From RH-AL1 sp965249685 (GTDB taxonomy: Bacteria; Pseudomonadota; Alphaproteobacteria; Rhizobiales; Beijerinckiaceae), in the NCBI GenBank assembly GCA_965249685.1, contig CBDFMN010000003.1:3286001-3350000 (forward strand): a DNA stretch of 64,000 bases. The letters run 5' to 3'. The notes beneath the pieces were generated by a model that saw only the letters and a list, made by a program, of their open reading frames with translations, was not told where the DNA came from and did no database searches. Position 1 is the first letter of the stretch; each line of letters begins with the position of its first letter. Positions 1-7,403 of this stretch are shown here, one piece after another. The position numbers were made by a program, and so were the translations under genes.

Positions 1-122
1 AGCATGGCTTGCGCGTCGGCGTGAATGGGGTTGGTGGCGAGCACGAGAGGCAGGCCGGTGAGGATCTGGTTCGTCATGGGCGCATATGTCATGGGCGCGT
101 CTGCCATCGGCACCTCTATCAT
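1..122 (-). CDS. Partial gene of unknown function, cut by the window edge
   Basis: An open minus-strand frame starts at an ATG at 122 and runs off the left edge after about 40 codons. It reads MIEVPMADAPMTYAPMTNQI and continues into a hydrophobic stretch containing LTGLPLVLATNP. A second in-frame ATG (the MADAP start) lies 15 bases downstream behind a GAGGTG that could be its ribosome binding site. I do not recognise the family and too little is visible to assign a role. It diverges from the DCC-family gene that begins at 252. It could also be a chance frame. Confidence 0.3.
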   Translation of the reverse strand, partial: MIEVPMADAPMTYAPMTNQILTGLPLVLATNPIHADAQAM

Positions 123-251
123 GGAGCTATCCACCAGCGGCGACCACCCGCGCGGGAGAAGTCTTGCGGTCGCGAACGATCCTGCGCGCCGCTCGTTCTG
201 GAGAGCGACCGGCGGCGATCGTCGGGCCGCGCAAGCACGAGGCGGCACCAC

Positions 252-665
252 ATGGCGGATCCCAAGCTCACCGTCTACCACGACGGCTCCTGCCCGCTGT
301 GCCGGGTCGAGATCGCGCATTACCGGAGGCAGGTCGGCGCCGAGCAGATCGCCTTCGTCGACGTGTCCCAGCCCGGCTGCGGCCTAGGTGCGGATCTCGA
401 CCGCGAGGCGGCGATGAAACGTTTCAACGTGCGCCTGCCGGACGGGACGTTGCGGTCCGGCGCGGCCGGGTTCGCCACGCTGTGGCAGGCTCTGCCGGCA
501 TGGCAACGGTTTGCGGGCCTCGCTCGCCTGCCGGGCGTTCTCCCCGCGATGGAAGTCGGCTATCGCCTGTTTCTACCGCTGCGGCCCTACCTCGCGGGGA
601 TCCTCGTGCGGTTCAACCGTCGCCGAGCAGGTCGTCCAGGCTCGGCACCGCCCCGAACGTCTTGA
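252..665 (+). CDS. DCC-family (DUF393) thiol-disulfide oxidoreductase-like protein
   Basis: A 137-residue protein that starts MADPKLTVYHDGSCPLCRVE. The DGSCPLC segment near residues 11-17 supplies the conserved D-x-x-C-x-x-C of the DCC (DUF393) family, proteins predicted to have a thioredoxin-like fold and to act on disulfides. The length matches the family. The frame is open further upstream to base 9, but the motif sits about 12 residues from this ATG as is usual, so the upstream part is left out. The 3' end overlaps the convergent small gene at 613-867 by about 50 bases. The substrate is unknown. Confidence 0.8.
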   Translation: MADPKLTVYHDGSCPLCRVEIAHYRRQVGAEQIAFVDVSQPGCGLGADLDREAAMKRFNVRLPDGTLRSGAAGFATLWQALPAWQRFAGLARLPGVLPAMEVGYRLFLPLRPYLAGILVRFNRRRAGRPGSAPPRTS

Positions 666-867
666 GCACCTGGGCGTCCTCGAACTCGCCGGTTGCAGGG
701 TCGCCGGCCCGCGCGAAGGCCACCGCACCCGCCGTTTTTTCCGCCAGTCGGCGCGCTTCGTTGATCGCCGCCGTCGCGGTCTGCTTCTCCTGCGCCTCGC
801 CGGCGACAAGCGTGCCGTCCTCCGTTCGCATGAAGGGCAGCGCCACGTAGTAGGTCACGGCGGCCAT
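613..867 (-). CDS. Small conserved-looking hypothetical protein (84 aa)
   Basis: A soluble 84-residue protein with no signal peptide or membrane segment. It begins MAAVTYYVALPFMRTEDG, has an alanine- and arginine-rich helical middle (EARRLAEKTAGAVAFARAGD), and ends in SLDDLLGDG. This is the layout of a short alpha/beta protein. I cannot assign a function. It is the last of three small minus-strand genes (1472 to 613), each separated by short gaps, so they may share a transcript. Its end overlaps the convergent DCC gene. Confidence 0.6.
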   Translation of the reverse strand: MAAVTYYVALPFMRTEDGTLVAGEAQEKQTATAAINEARRLAEKTAGAVAFARAGDPATGEFEDAQVLKTFGAVPSLDDLLGDG

Positions 868-877
868 CGTCCCTGCG

Positions 878-1090
878 CTACTTGCGCGGGTCCGGCCCGC
901 GGTTCTTATCGAGACCGCCGGCGGCGTTGGTCCCGTTCATCGTGTCGCCCTCGATCGTGGTGTCCGCCTCGGAATCCTCGACATCGTCGGGCGTCGCCCC
1001 GGCCCGCGTCGCGCCCTTGGAGCCGCCGATCATCGGGTTACCCTTCAGGTCGGCGTCGGTCGGCACCGTCGTCTTCGGCTGCTTGCTCAT
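878..1090 (-). CDS. Small hydrophilic, probably disordered protein (70 aa)
   Basis: A 70-residue, highly polar protein starting MSKQPKTTVPTDADLKGNPM, rich in D, E, G, T and N and with no hydrophobic core, so probably intrinsically disordered. The start is supported by AAGGAG seven bases upstream of the ATG at 1090. The open frame extends further upstream but without a better start. Small polar proteins like this are common in Rhizobiales and some are stress induced. A role here is not shown by the sequence. It sits 10 bases upstream of the 613-867 gene on the same strand. Confidence 0.6.
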   Translation of the reverse strand: MSKQPKTTVPTDADLKGNPMIGGSKGATRAGATPDDVEDSEADTTIEGDTMNGTNAAGGLDKNRGPDPRK

Positions 1091-1190
1091 GCTGTGCTCC
1101 TTGCGAACGAACGACCCTAACGGCATGGAGCCGCCCATGTTCCCTCGCCGCGCCGCGCCAGGACGCCGCCCCCGATCCCCGCGTTCCCGC

Positions 1191-1472
1191 TCAATCGTCC
1201 GGATCGGGCCGCCGCACCGGTCCCTCGCCCGGGGCACCGGCCGGATAGGGATCGACTTTGACAGGCCCGCGGCGGAAGTCGCCGATCGTCAGGTTGCGTC
1301 CCCAAGGCGTGCGGTCCGGTCGCTTGATCTGCACGGGCTCGTCGTCAGGCAGCGCCTTGAGGGCGTCGCGCCCGAGAATGATGGCGCTGACTTTGCGGGA
1401 GGCGTCCTCGGGATCGGCGGCGTCGACGGCCTCCTCCGGCAGGTGGTCGATCTCGACGGTGTATTTTTCCAT
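1191..1472 (-). CDS. Small hypothetical protein (93 aa)
   Basis: A 93-residue soluble protein beginning MEKYTVEIDHLPEEAVDAAD and ending in a proline- and aspartate-rich tail (VRRPDPDD). The N-terminal half looks like a compact alpha/beta fold (VSAIILGRDALKALPDDEPV) and the C-terminal third like a flexible tail. I do not recognise the family. The in-frame extension upstream runs into the 15-bp repeat array and would add a TCGSK-type pentapeptide tract; I consider that non-coding. It is the first of three small minus-strand genes. Confidence 0.6.
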   Translation of the reverse strand: MEKYTVEIDHLPEEAVDAADPEDASRKVSAIILGRDALKALPDDEPVQIKRPDRTPWGRNLTIGDFRRGPVKVDPYPAGAPGEGPVRRPDPDD

Positions 1473-1562
1473 GTTGCAATCCAAGTCGCGCTTCGGACAG
1501 GCAGTTCCCGCGACAGCAGACGGAAGCATCCTGTGAGCGCATCGTTCCGGACTAGGCCCGCG

Positions 1563-1710
1563 CTTGCCGTCGCAGGTCTTGCCGCCGCAGGTCTTGCTGC
1601 CGCAGGTCTTGCTGCCGCAGGTCTTGCTGCCGCAGGTCTTGCTGCCGCAGGTCTTGCTGCCGCAGGTCTTGCTGCCGCAGGTCTTGCTGCCGCAGGTCTT
1701 GCCGTCGCAG
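1563..1710. repeat. 15-bp tandem repeat array, nine full copies and one partial
   Basis: The unit GTCTTGCTGCCGCAG is repeated head to tail. Seven identical copies (1591-1695) are bracketed by variant copies: GTCTTGCCGCCGCAG at 1576 and GTCTTGCCGTCGCAG at 1696, with a partial copy of the latter type at 1563. Because the unit is a multiple of three, all six frames stay open and read as pentapeptide repeats (for example VLLPQ on the plus strand and TCGSK on the minus strand). It fills most of the 313-bp gap between the small gene at 1191-1472 and the UPF0114 gene. Copy number is likely to vary between strains. Confidence 0.95.
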
Positions 1711-1785
1711 GTGCGGCATGCCATGCGCTCGGCCGGCCCTGTCGATACCCAGGGCGGCAACACTCCTGACGGGCAAGTGAACCCC

Positions 1786-2304
1786 ATGATCGAACGTTGG
1801 CTGGAGCGCTTCCTGTTCTCGAGCCGCTGGCTGCTCACGCCCCTTTACGTGGCGCTCGTCCTCGGCCTTGCCACCCTCCTCGTCAAGGTCGCCCAGCACG
1901 TCGTCGAGATCGTCGCCCACGTCTTCAGCGCCACCGAAGCCGAGCTGATCCTCAGCCTGCTCGGCCTCATCGATCTCACGCTCATGGGCTCTCTGCTGGT
2001 GATCGTCATTCTCTCCGGCTACGAGAACTTCGTCTCGCGGATCGACACGCAGGACCATCCGGACTGGCCGGAATGGCTGGCGACGATCGATTTCACCGGC
2101 CTGAAGATGAAGCTGATGTCGTCCATCGTGGCGATCTCGGCGGTGCAGCTGCTGCGCGCCTTCATGGATCTTGACCGTCTCAGCGACCGCGACCTTTACT
2201 GGACGATGGGTATTCACATGACCTTCGTCGTTTCCGGCCTGCTGTTCGCGCTGACCGACCGCGTCGGCGGGCATCCGCCACCGCCCTCCGGCCACGGACC
2301 TTGA
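1786..2304 (+). CDS. UPF0114 (YqhA-like) inner-membrane protein
   Basis: A 172-residue membrane protein beginning MIERWLERFLFSSRWLLTPL. It has hydrophobic segments near residues 15-35, 50-75 and 105-125 and a last one near 145-165, with the polar stretch SGYENFVSRIDTQDHPDWPEW between the second and third. This pattern and length fit the UPF0114/YqhA family, integral membrane proteins of unknown function. The frame is open upstream through the whole 15-bp repeat, which would add an N-terminal VLLPQ tract. I chose the ATG directly before the conserved region because that tract has no counterpart in the family. No strong ribosome binding site is visible. Confidence 0.8.
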   Translation: MIERWLERFLFSSRWLLTPLYVALVLGLATLLVKVAQHVVEIVAHVFSATEAELILSLLGLIDLTLMGSLLVIVILSGYENFVSRIDTQDHPDWPEWLATIDFTGLKMKLMSSIVAISAVQLLRAFMDLDRLSDRDLYWTMGIHMTFVVSGLLFALTDRVGGHPPPPSGHGP

Positions 2305-2340
2305 GCCGAGGGCGGGGCTCGCTCGCGCGCGGCCGGCACC

Positions 2341-3402
2341 TCAGCGCCGCGCGCGAACCGCCTTTGGGGCGACGAGGGCCTCGCCCGCGCCGCTAAGATA
2401 GACGGAGAGCTCCTTCGCGCCGTCGCCCTCGTGCTGCGTGACGCGAGAGGCGAGGAGTCCCGCCGCCGCCAGTCGCTTGATGGCGGCGATCGCCTCGTCC
2501 GGTTCGAAACCGCCCGCGTGGGAGGCTTCCGTTCGCCCGAAGGCATCGCGCCGCAGTGTGATCGGTCGGTCGGAGACGAACACGTAGGCGAGGAGGCGGG
2601 TGTCGGCATTGTCGGTCGTCGCGACCTCGCTATCGAGTTCGGCGGTGCGCGCGGCGAAGGTCTGCAGCCGCGCGGCGACGAGCGACCAGCTTTCGGGGTC
2701 GCCGACGTTGAACGCTGCGTCGCAGGCGTGGAGTGCGGCGTCGCCGATGCCGAAGGCGGGCATGAGGTAGCGCGCTCCGCTCCGCCTAACGGCCGCGACG
2801 GCGGATAGCCCGGCGGGGCCGAGCACCACGAGGCATTCCGCCCTGTCGGCGTCGGTGATGTCGAAGCAATAGGCGAGACCCTGGCGTTCCGCTGCGCTCG
2901 GCGGGGGGAACACCGCGGCCTTCGGGTGGTTGGCGATGCCGCGCACGCGCCATAGGACCTGAGAAGCGGATTGCACGTCGTCCGCCGTCGGCTCGCCGAA
3001 GAAGGCGTCGATCGTCGAGGCCGCACCCTGCTCCGCCAGGAACCCGGCCACGCATTCGTAGAGCGCGTCGGGGTCGATCGGTTTGGTCAGCAACTTGTCG
3101 AACACGGCATCGACCCCGCGCCGCGCCGCCAAGCCGAACCGATCGGCGGTGATCGCGACCATCTTGAGCGGGCGGCCGGACTTCTCGGACAGCGACCGCA
3201 TGAGCCGGGCGAAGGCGTAGCCGTCCATCTCAGGCAGGTGGTAGTCCGCGAAGACGAGGTCGTAGCCACCGTCCTGCGCCAGCTTAAGGCCGCTGAAGCC
3301 GTCGTCGGCCGTGTCGACGGCATAGCCTTTGGAGGCGAGGAGCGAGGCGAGGAGATCGCGGGACACCGGATCGTCTTCGACGAGGAGGATACGCGCTGTC
3401 AT
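2341..3402 (-). CDS. Response regulator with an unusual C-terminal region
   Basis: A 353-residue protein whose first 120 residues are a receiver domain. The acidic pair lies in LLVEDDPVS, the phosphoacceptor Asp in FADYHLPEMDG, the switch Thr in AITADR and the Lys in LLTKPID. The following 230 residues are not a standard output domain. They contain a long unknown stretch and a C-terminal segment (AIKRLAAAGLLASRVTQHE and onward) that resembles a winged helix. It begins 46 bases after bcsN ends on the same strand, so it may be the last gene of the cellulose operon. A hybrid histidine kinase lies at the other end of that operon. A phosphorelay between them is inference. Confidence 0.75.
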   Translation of the reverse strand: MTARILLVEDDPVSRDLLASLLASKGYAVDTADDGFSGLKLAQDGGYDLVFADYHLPEMDGYAFARLMRSLSEKSGRPLKMVAITADRFGLAARRGVDAVFDKLLTKPIDPDALYECVAGFLAEQGAASTIDAFFGEPTADDVQSASQVLWRVRGIANHPKAAVFPPPSAAERQGLAYCFDITDADRAECLVVLGPAGLSAVAAVRRSGARYLMPAFGIGDAALHACDAAFNVGDPESWSLVAARLQTFAARTAELDSEVATTDNADTRLLAYVFVSDRPITLRRDAFGRTEASHAGGFEPDEAIAAIKRLAAAGLLASRVTQHEGDGAKELSVYLSGAGEALVAPKAVRARR

Positions 3403-3448
3403 GGCATGGTCCGTGGAAGGTCTATCGAGACAGGCTAGCGCACAACGG

Positions 3449-4348
3449 TTAAGGCCTCGCCCTTGCCGCTGCGGGCCCGCGATAGGCTTCGGCCGGCAGG
3501 TCCATCGATAGGGCCGAGGCAGCTGGCATGGATTGGCTCGGGGCCTCGGCGAAGCTCTGCGGCGCAGGTGCCGCCCGCTGCGCCATCGCGGACGTGTCGT
3601 GACGTGCGGTGGCATGTCGCCTCGCGCCGGGCCTGCGGCGGTGGCGTGGCGTGGCAGTGTGGTGCTCCGCGACGATCTCCAGCGGCGGCGCGGTCTCGGC
3701 GACGATCGCGGACGGCGCGTCGCGCCCGAGGATAAGGTGATCGACAGCCGCAGCCAGCTCGTCGAAGCTCCGGTCGTCGCGGCAGAGCCGCACCCGCACG
3801 CCGACGGGCCCGGGGAGCGCGGCGCGCGTCAGGGCCTGCGGGTCGTCGATCCATTGCCAGGCGTAGAGGCAGTGCACGTTCCCATCGCCGCGACCGAGGG
3901 CCAAGCCGTAGGGGCCATACGTGTTGGCGAAAGGCCGGCTTCCCACCACCTGCATGGCGATGCCGGGGTATTGCGCCGCGAGTTCGGCGCGGATCGCCGG
4001 TTCGTAGGGTTTGCCGAACAGTGCCGGGCCGTGGCCGCGCGCGTCGTACGGGATCGCCACGGTGATGCCGTCGCGCACCCGCTTGGCCGCGCCGCCCTCT
4101 AGCGCGGTCTCTTCCAGCACCCCGCCCCGCGCTGCCTGGCTGCGGGCGCCGACGATTGTGCCGGCTTCCGGCGGCAGGGCCGCGGCGATCCGCGGCGCGG
4201 AGGGCAGCGTGCCGGCCAAGGCGACGAGGCGCGGTGCGGCGACGCTTTCCTCGAGGCTGAGGCGAGCGGTCGGATCCTGCGTGTTGCAAGCGCCGAGCGC
4301 CAGGGCCGCCAGGAGGGCGGGGAGAGCGGTCCGGAAAGAGAGGCTCAT
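3449..4348 (-). CDS. bcsN: Cellulose biosynthesis protein BcsN-like lipoprotein
   Basis: A 299-residue protein with a lipoprotein signal: a hydrophobic stretch ending in LALGAC near residues 16-21, so Cys21 would be lipidated. The mature part contains VAIPYDARGHGPALFG and SRPFANTYGPYGLALG, features of the BcsN family found only in alphaproteobacterial cellulose operons. The last 80 residues are rich in His, Arg, Ala and Pro and look disordered. The start ATG overlaps the stop of the TPR gene upstream (ATGA), implying translational coupling. The exact biochemical role of BcsN is not established; it probably acts in the periplasm or at the outer membrane in cellulose export. Confidence 0.75.
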   Translation of the reverse strand: MSLSFRTALPALLAALALGACNTQDPTARLSLEESVAAPRLVALAGTLPSAPRIAAALPPEAGTIVGARSQAARGGVLEETALEGGAAKRVRDGITVAIPYDARGHGPALFGKPYEPAIRAELAAQYPGIAMQVVGSRPFANTYGPYGLALGRGDGNVHCLYAWQWIDDPQALTRAALPGPVGVRVRLCRDDRSFDELAAAVDHLILGRDAPSAIVAETAPPLEIVAEHHTATPRHRRRPGARRHATARHDTSAMAQRAAPAPQSFAEAPSQSMPAASALSMDLPAEAYRGPAAARARP

Positions 4349-6306
4349 GATCGGGGACCTGCGGGGGAAACGGTGGATGCTTGGCGTTCGGGGACGGGGG
4401 CAGGGGCGGAGACGGCATCGCGTGGGCGCCCATCGACCGGTCCGGCGGCGAGCGTACCCGCCGGGGCCGGCCGTTCCGCAGCGGTCGGACTTGTCGGCTC
4501 GGTCGCTCCGTTCCAGCCAGGTTTCAGGGCGAAGCCGTAGGCCTCGTAAGGCATGGCGCCCACGCCCGGGACGCGGCGGGCGACGAGCGACGCCTGTACC
4601 GATCCGTGTGCGCCATCCTCGGCGGCGACCGTGCGCAGCGGGGAAAATCGCAGCGGGTTCTCGGCCCCGACGGAGAAGGGGAAGTCCGTCTTCTTCGTCA
4701 ACGGCTGCCGCTCACGCCCGGCGAGCGCCTCGCTCGAGGCGGGCGAGGGTACGCGAGCGCGTGCATATTGGGCAAGGAGGGCTGCGGCCGGCGCGCGCGC
4801 GATGGCCACGCGCGGCGGCGCGAGCGTGTCGGCGAGCGAGCGTCCGTTCCAATCGAGCGAGGCTTCGGATCCAGGGGCTTGCGATCCATGGGCCTCGAAC
4901 CCGTGGGCGTCGGGTTGACGGGGCGGGGCGGAGGGCGTGCCCAGGCTCGCCTCGCAGGGGGCCGGCGACCGCGTGCGCCCATCGTCGAAGGCCAGCGCGA
5001 CGACGCGCGGAAACAACCCATCGTAGCGGTTGACGACTTCGCGGAAGTCCTTGGCGCGCTTCAGCCGCTGCAGGGTCAGGGCGTAGCCGTAGGCCGTCGC
5101 CTCCTTCGGCAGCCACGCAACGGCCCGCTGGAACCACTCGAGCGCCAGGGGGTACTGGCAGGTGTTGTAGGCATACCAGGCAAGTGCCTGCGCGCCCTCG
5201 CCCGACCCTGTATCGACCGCGACCTTGGCGTAGCGGGTGACGCGAGCCGGCTCGATGTAGGGTGGCCGGTCCTGGGTCAGGTCTTCTTCGAGGAGATCGA
5301 TGAAGAGGATGGCATTGTTGACGAGCGGCTCGCGCCAGGCGTAAGCGACCTCTTCGGCCTCCCGCTTCATGCCGAGCTTGCGCAGCGTGTGCGCTAGGCC
5401 GTGCGCGATCATCGCGTCGCCGCCGTGCGCGATCGACTGCTTGAACCAATCCAGCGCCTCGCGATGGTCGCCCCGTTTGAAGGCGTACCAGGCGACGAGA
5501 CCGAGCTGGTCGGCCTCGTTCGTGCTCTTGGCGTAGGTCTCGAAGGCGGCGAGTTCCCCCGCCGAGACCGGGTTGGCCTTCTCGTCGTGGAGGAAGGCGG
5601 CGATGCGGGCGCGGGTGACGTCGAGCGCGATCGCGTCGAACTCGCCGCGCCCGTCCTCGCCGCGCTGCCCCATGGCAAGCAGCTTCTCGACATAATCCAT
5701 CGGCACCGTGGCGATGGCACGCTGGATCGTGGCGAGCCGCTCGGCCGGGTCCGAATGATTGTCGAGCAGCAGGCGGTAGGTGACGTAGGCTTCCGCGCAG
5801 TCGTTTCCACGGGCGAAGGCCTCGGCGATGAACCACAGCGCCTCCGCATCTTTCTGCGCCCAGGCGGTGCCGCTCGCCTTGGCGCTCTGCACCACGCCGC
5901 GCCAATCGCCCTCGGCGTTGAGCCGCACGATCGTCGCGCGCAGGGTCTTCTGCTTGATCTTCTCCAGCAGATCGGGGGAGGGATGCCAGCCCGGCTCGTC
6001 CGCCTCGCGCGCCGCCACCGCCGTCTGCAGCGCGTCGAGCCGGTTCTGCGTAAAGAGAACCCACAGGGGCCCCTCGTCCGAGCGGCCGGGCTTGGCCGCG
6101 TAGAGGTCGTCCGGCATCCGCCAGCCCGGGTGCTTCTGCGCCAGCCGGTGCGCCTCCGCCTCGACGCGGACCTTCTGGCCCTGCGAGGCGAAGTAGCGCA
6201 GCGCGCCGTCGTCGACGCTCGGCGCGGCTGGGCCGGCCAAGGCTACGCCGATGCCGCCGGCGAGCACGACCGCGGCGACGAGAGGCGCCTTCAGCGGGGA
6301 AAGCAT
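4345..6306 (-). CDS. TPR protein of the cellulose operon (BcsK-like)
   Basis: A 653-residue exported protein: signal peptide in residues 1-24 (VVLAGGIGVALAGPA), then many helical repeats with TPR character from about 35 to 430 (for example LGLVAWYAFKRGDHREALDW and LAWYAYNTCQYPLALEWFQ). A proline- and alanine-rich tail of about 200 residues follows. It replaces BcsC in this operon: there is no outer-membrane porin domain at its C-terminus. TPR proteins without a barrel are known in type III cellulose operons, where the name bcsK has been used, but I cannot confirm orthology. It overlaps bcsZ by 16 bases and bcsN by 4. The tail holds a degenerate pentapeptide repeat (DAHGF, EAHGS, QAPGS). Confidence 0.75.
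   Translation of the reverse strand: MLSPLKAPLVAAVVLAGGIGVALAGPAAPSVDDGALRYFASQGQKVRVEAEAHRLAQKHPGWRMPDDLYAAKPGRSDEGPLWVLFTQNRLDALQTAVAAREADEPGWHPSPDLLEKIKQKTLRATIVRLNAEGDWRGVVQSAKASGTAWAQKDAEALWFIAEAFARGNDCAEAYVTYRLLLDNHSDPAERLATIQRAIATVPMDYVEKLLAMGQRGEDGRGEFDAIALDVTRARIAAFLHDEKANPVSAGELAAFETYAKSTNEADQLGLVAWYAFKRGDHREALDWFKQSIAHGGDAMIAHGLAHTLRKLGMKREAEEVAYAWREPLVNNAILFIDLLEEDLTQDRPPYIEPARVTRYAKVAVDTGSGEGAQALAWYAYNTCQYPLALEWFQRAVAWLPKEATAYGYALTLQRLKRAKDFREVVNRYDGLFPRVVALAFDDGRTRSPAPCEASLGTPSAPPRQPDAHGFEAHGSQAPGSEASLDWNGRSLADTLAPPRVAIARAPAAALLAQYARARVPSPASSEALAGRERQPLTKKTDFPFSVGAENPLRFSPLRTVAAEDGAHGSVQASLVARRVPGVGAMPYEAYGFALKPGWNGATEPTSPTAAERPAPAGTLAAGPVDGRPRDAVSAPAPVPERQASTVSPAGPRS
4852..4911. 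repeat. Degenerate 15-bp tandem repeat inside the TPR gene
   Basis: Four successive 15-bp units (4852, 4867, 4882, 4897) have diverged but share a GATCCATGGGCCTC-like core. On the minus strand they encode DAHGF, EAHGS, QAPGS and EASLD in the disordered tail of the TPR protein. The unit length equals that of the arrays at 1563 and 54361. Confidence 0.6.
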
Positions 6307-7403
6307 GCGGGATACCTCGTATGGCCGGCAATGAGGGCGAGCAGGTTCAGCGTCACCGCATAATAGCTTTCACCGAAATGCACGGTGCGGTTCTCGGCAG
6401 GGAAAGGCGTACCGTCGGCCACGCAGGCGGTCAGCGCGGCGATCGCGAGATATCCTTTGTCAACCAACCAGTCCGTCGGTGCGCCGGTGGTCGCGTCGAC
6501 GATCGGCAGGCCGCCTGACCGCGGCTTATGCCACAGGAGGACGAAGGGCATGTAGATGTCGCGCTGCCCCAGCCCCGCCCATGCGACGTAGAGCGGGATG
6601 CGGATGGCGTTATAGGAGAATTGCTTAGCGAACCCGTCGGCCGGGCGCGGGTCACCGTCGTGCAGCGAGATCCACTCCGTGGGCAGGTGCGCCGGTCCGA
6701 AGCGGACCTGCTTGACCAGTTCGAGGCCGTTGCGGCTCAGCCCGGCCCAATCGATGTCGGGCGCGACGAGCGGCAGGCGGGCGAAGGCCGGGAACACCCA
6801 ATAGGAAAGGTTGATCACCGGGCCGTCCGCGCGATCCTCCGCCGCGAAGCCGGCGATGCCGGGTAGCAATAGGGCGCCGTGCGCGGTGCGGGGGATGACG
6901 AGCTTGCGCCCGACCTCGACGGCGATGCGGCGTGCGGCGACCTTGTAGGCGGTGTTGCCCCAGGCTTCGCCCGCCTCCGTCAGCGCCCAGGCGACGAGCA
7001 GGTCGCCATCGGAGGCGTCGTTCATGTCGGCGACGGCCGGCCGGGCGTTCGGCTCCCACCGCCACGCTATCAGTTCGTCGTCGCGCACCATCAGGTTGGC
7101 GCGCGTCCATCCCCACATCGCATCGAACGCGACGCGGTCGTCGGCGGCCACCGCGAGCAGCATGCCGTAGCCCTGGCCCTCGCTGTGGCTGATCCCACTG
7201 TTCGCCGTATCGACGACGCGGCCGGCCTCGCTCAGGAATCGCGCCTTGTAGGCGCGCCAAGCTTCCGCATCGTTCAAGGTGCCGACGAGAGGTACGGCGG
7301 CGTCGAGGCTGGGCGCGCGCGCCTTGTCGGGAAGAACGGGCGCGGCGACTACCGCTGCCGTGAAGGCGACCGTCCAGGCGAGGATAGTAAGCAAACGCCT
7401 CAT
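6291..7403 (-). CDS. bcsZ: Endo-1,4-beta-glucanase BcsZ, glycoside hydrolase family 8
   Basis: A 370-residue secreted enzyme. The signal peptide covers residues 1-21 (ILAWTVAFTAAVVAA). The GH8 signature HSEGQGYGM places the probable catalytic acid at Glu75, and DASDGDLLVAWAL near 129-141 carries the conserved aspartates of the family. Length and order match BcsZ (CelC in Agrobacterium), the periplasmic cellulase that accompanies BcsA/BcsB and is required for normal cellulose export. Its ATG overlaps the bcsB stop by four bases and its end overlaps the TPR gene, so it is inside a tightly coupled operon. Confidence 0.93.
   Translation of the reverse strand: MRRLLTILAWTVAFTAAVVAAPVLPDKARAPSLDAAVPLVGTLNDAEAWRAYKARFLSEAGRVVDTANSGISHSEGQGYGMLLAVAADDRVAFDAMWGWTRANLMVRDDELIAWRWEPNARPAVADMNDASDGDLLVAWALTEAGEAWGNTAYKVAARRIAVEVGRKLVIPRTAHGALLLPGIAGFAAEDRADGPVINLSYWVFPAFARLPLVAPDIDWAGLSRNGLELVKQVRFGPAHLPTEWISLHDGDPRPADGFAKQFSYNAIRIPLYVAWAGLGQRDIYMPFVLLWHKPRSGGLPIVDATTGAPTDWLVDKGYLAIAALTACVADGTPFPAENRTVHFGESYYAVTLNLLALIAGHTRYPACFPR

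Noticed and set aside
1563..1710. Repeat array as a possible CRISPR
   Set aside because: Units are 15 bp with no spacers and no cas genes nearby; it is a simple tandem repeat.
4345..6306. BcsC, the outer-membrane cellulose porin
   Set aside because: The protein has TPR-like repeats but ends in a disordered tail, with no beta-barrel domain, and is about half the length of BcsC.
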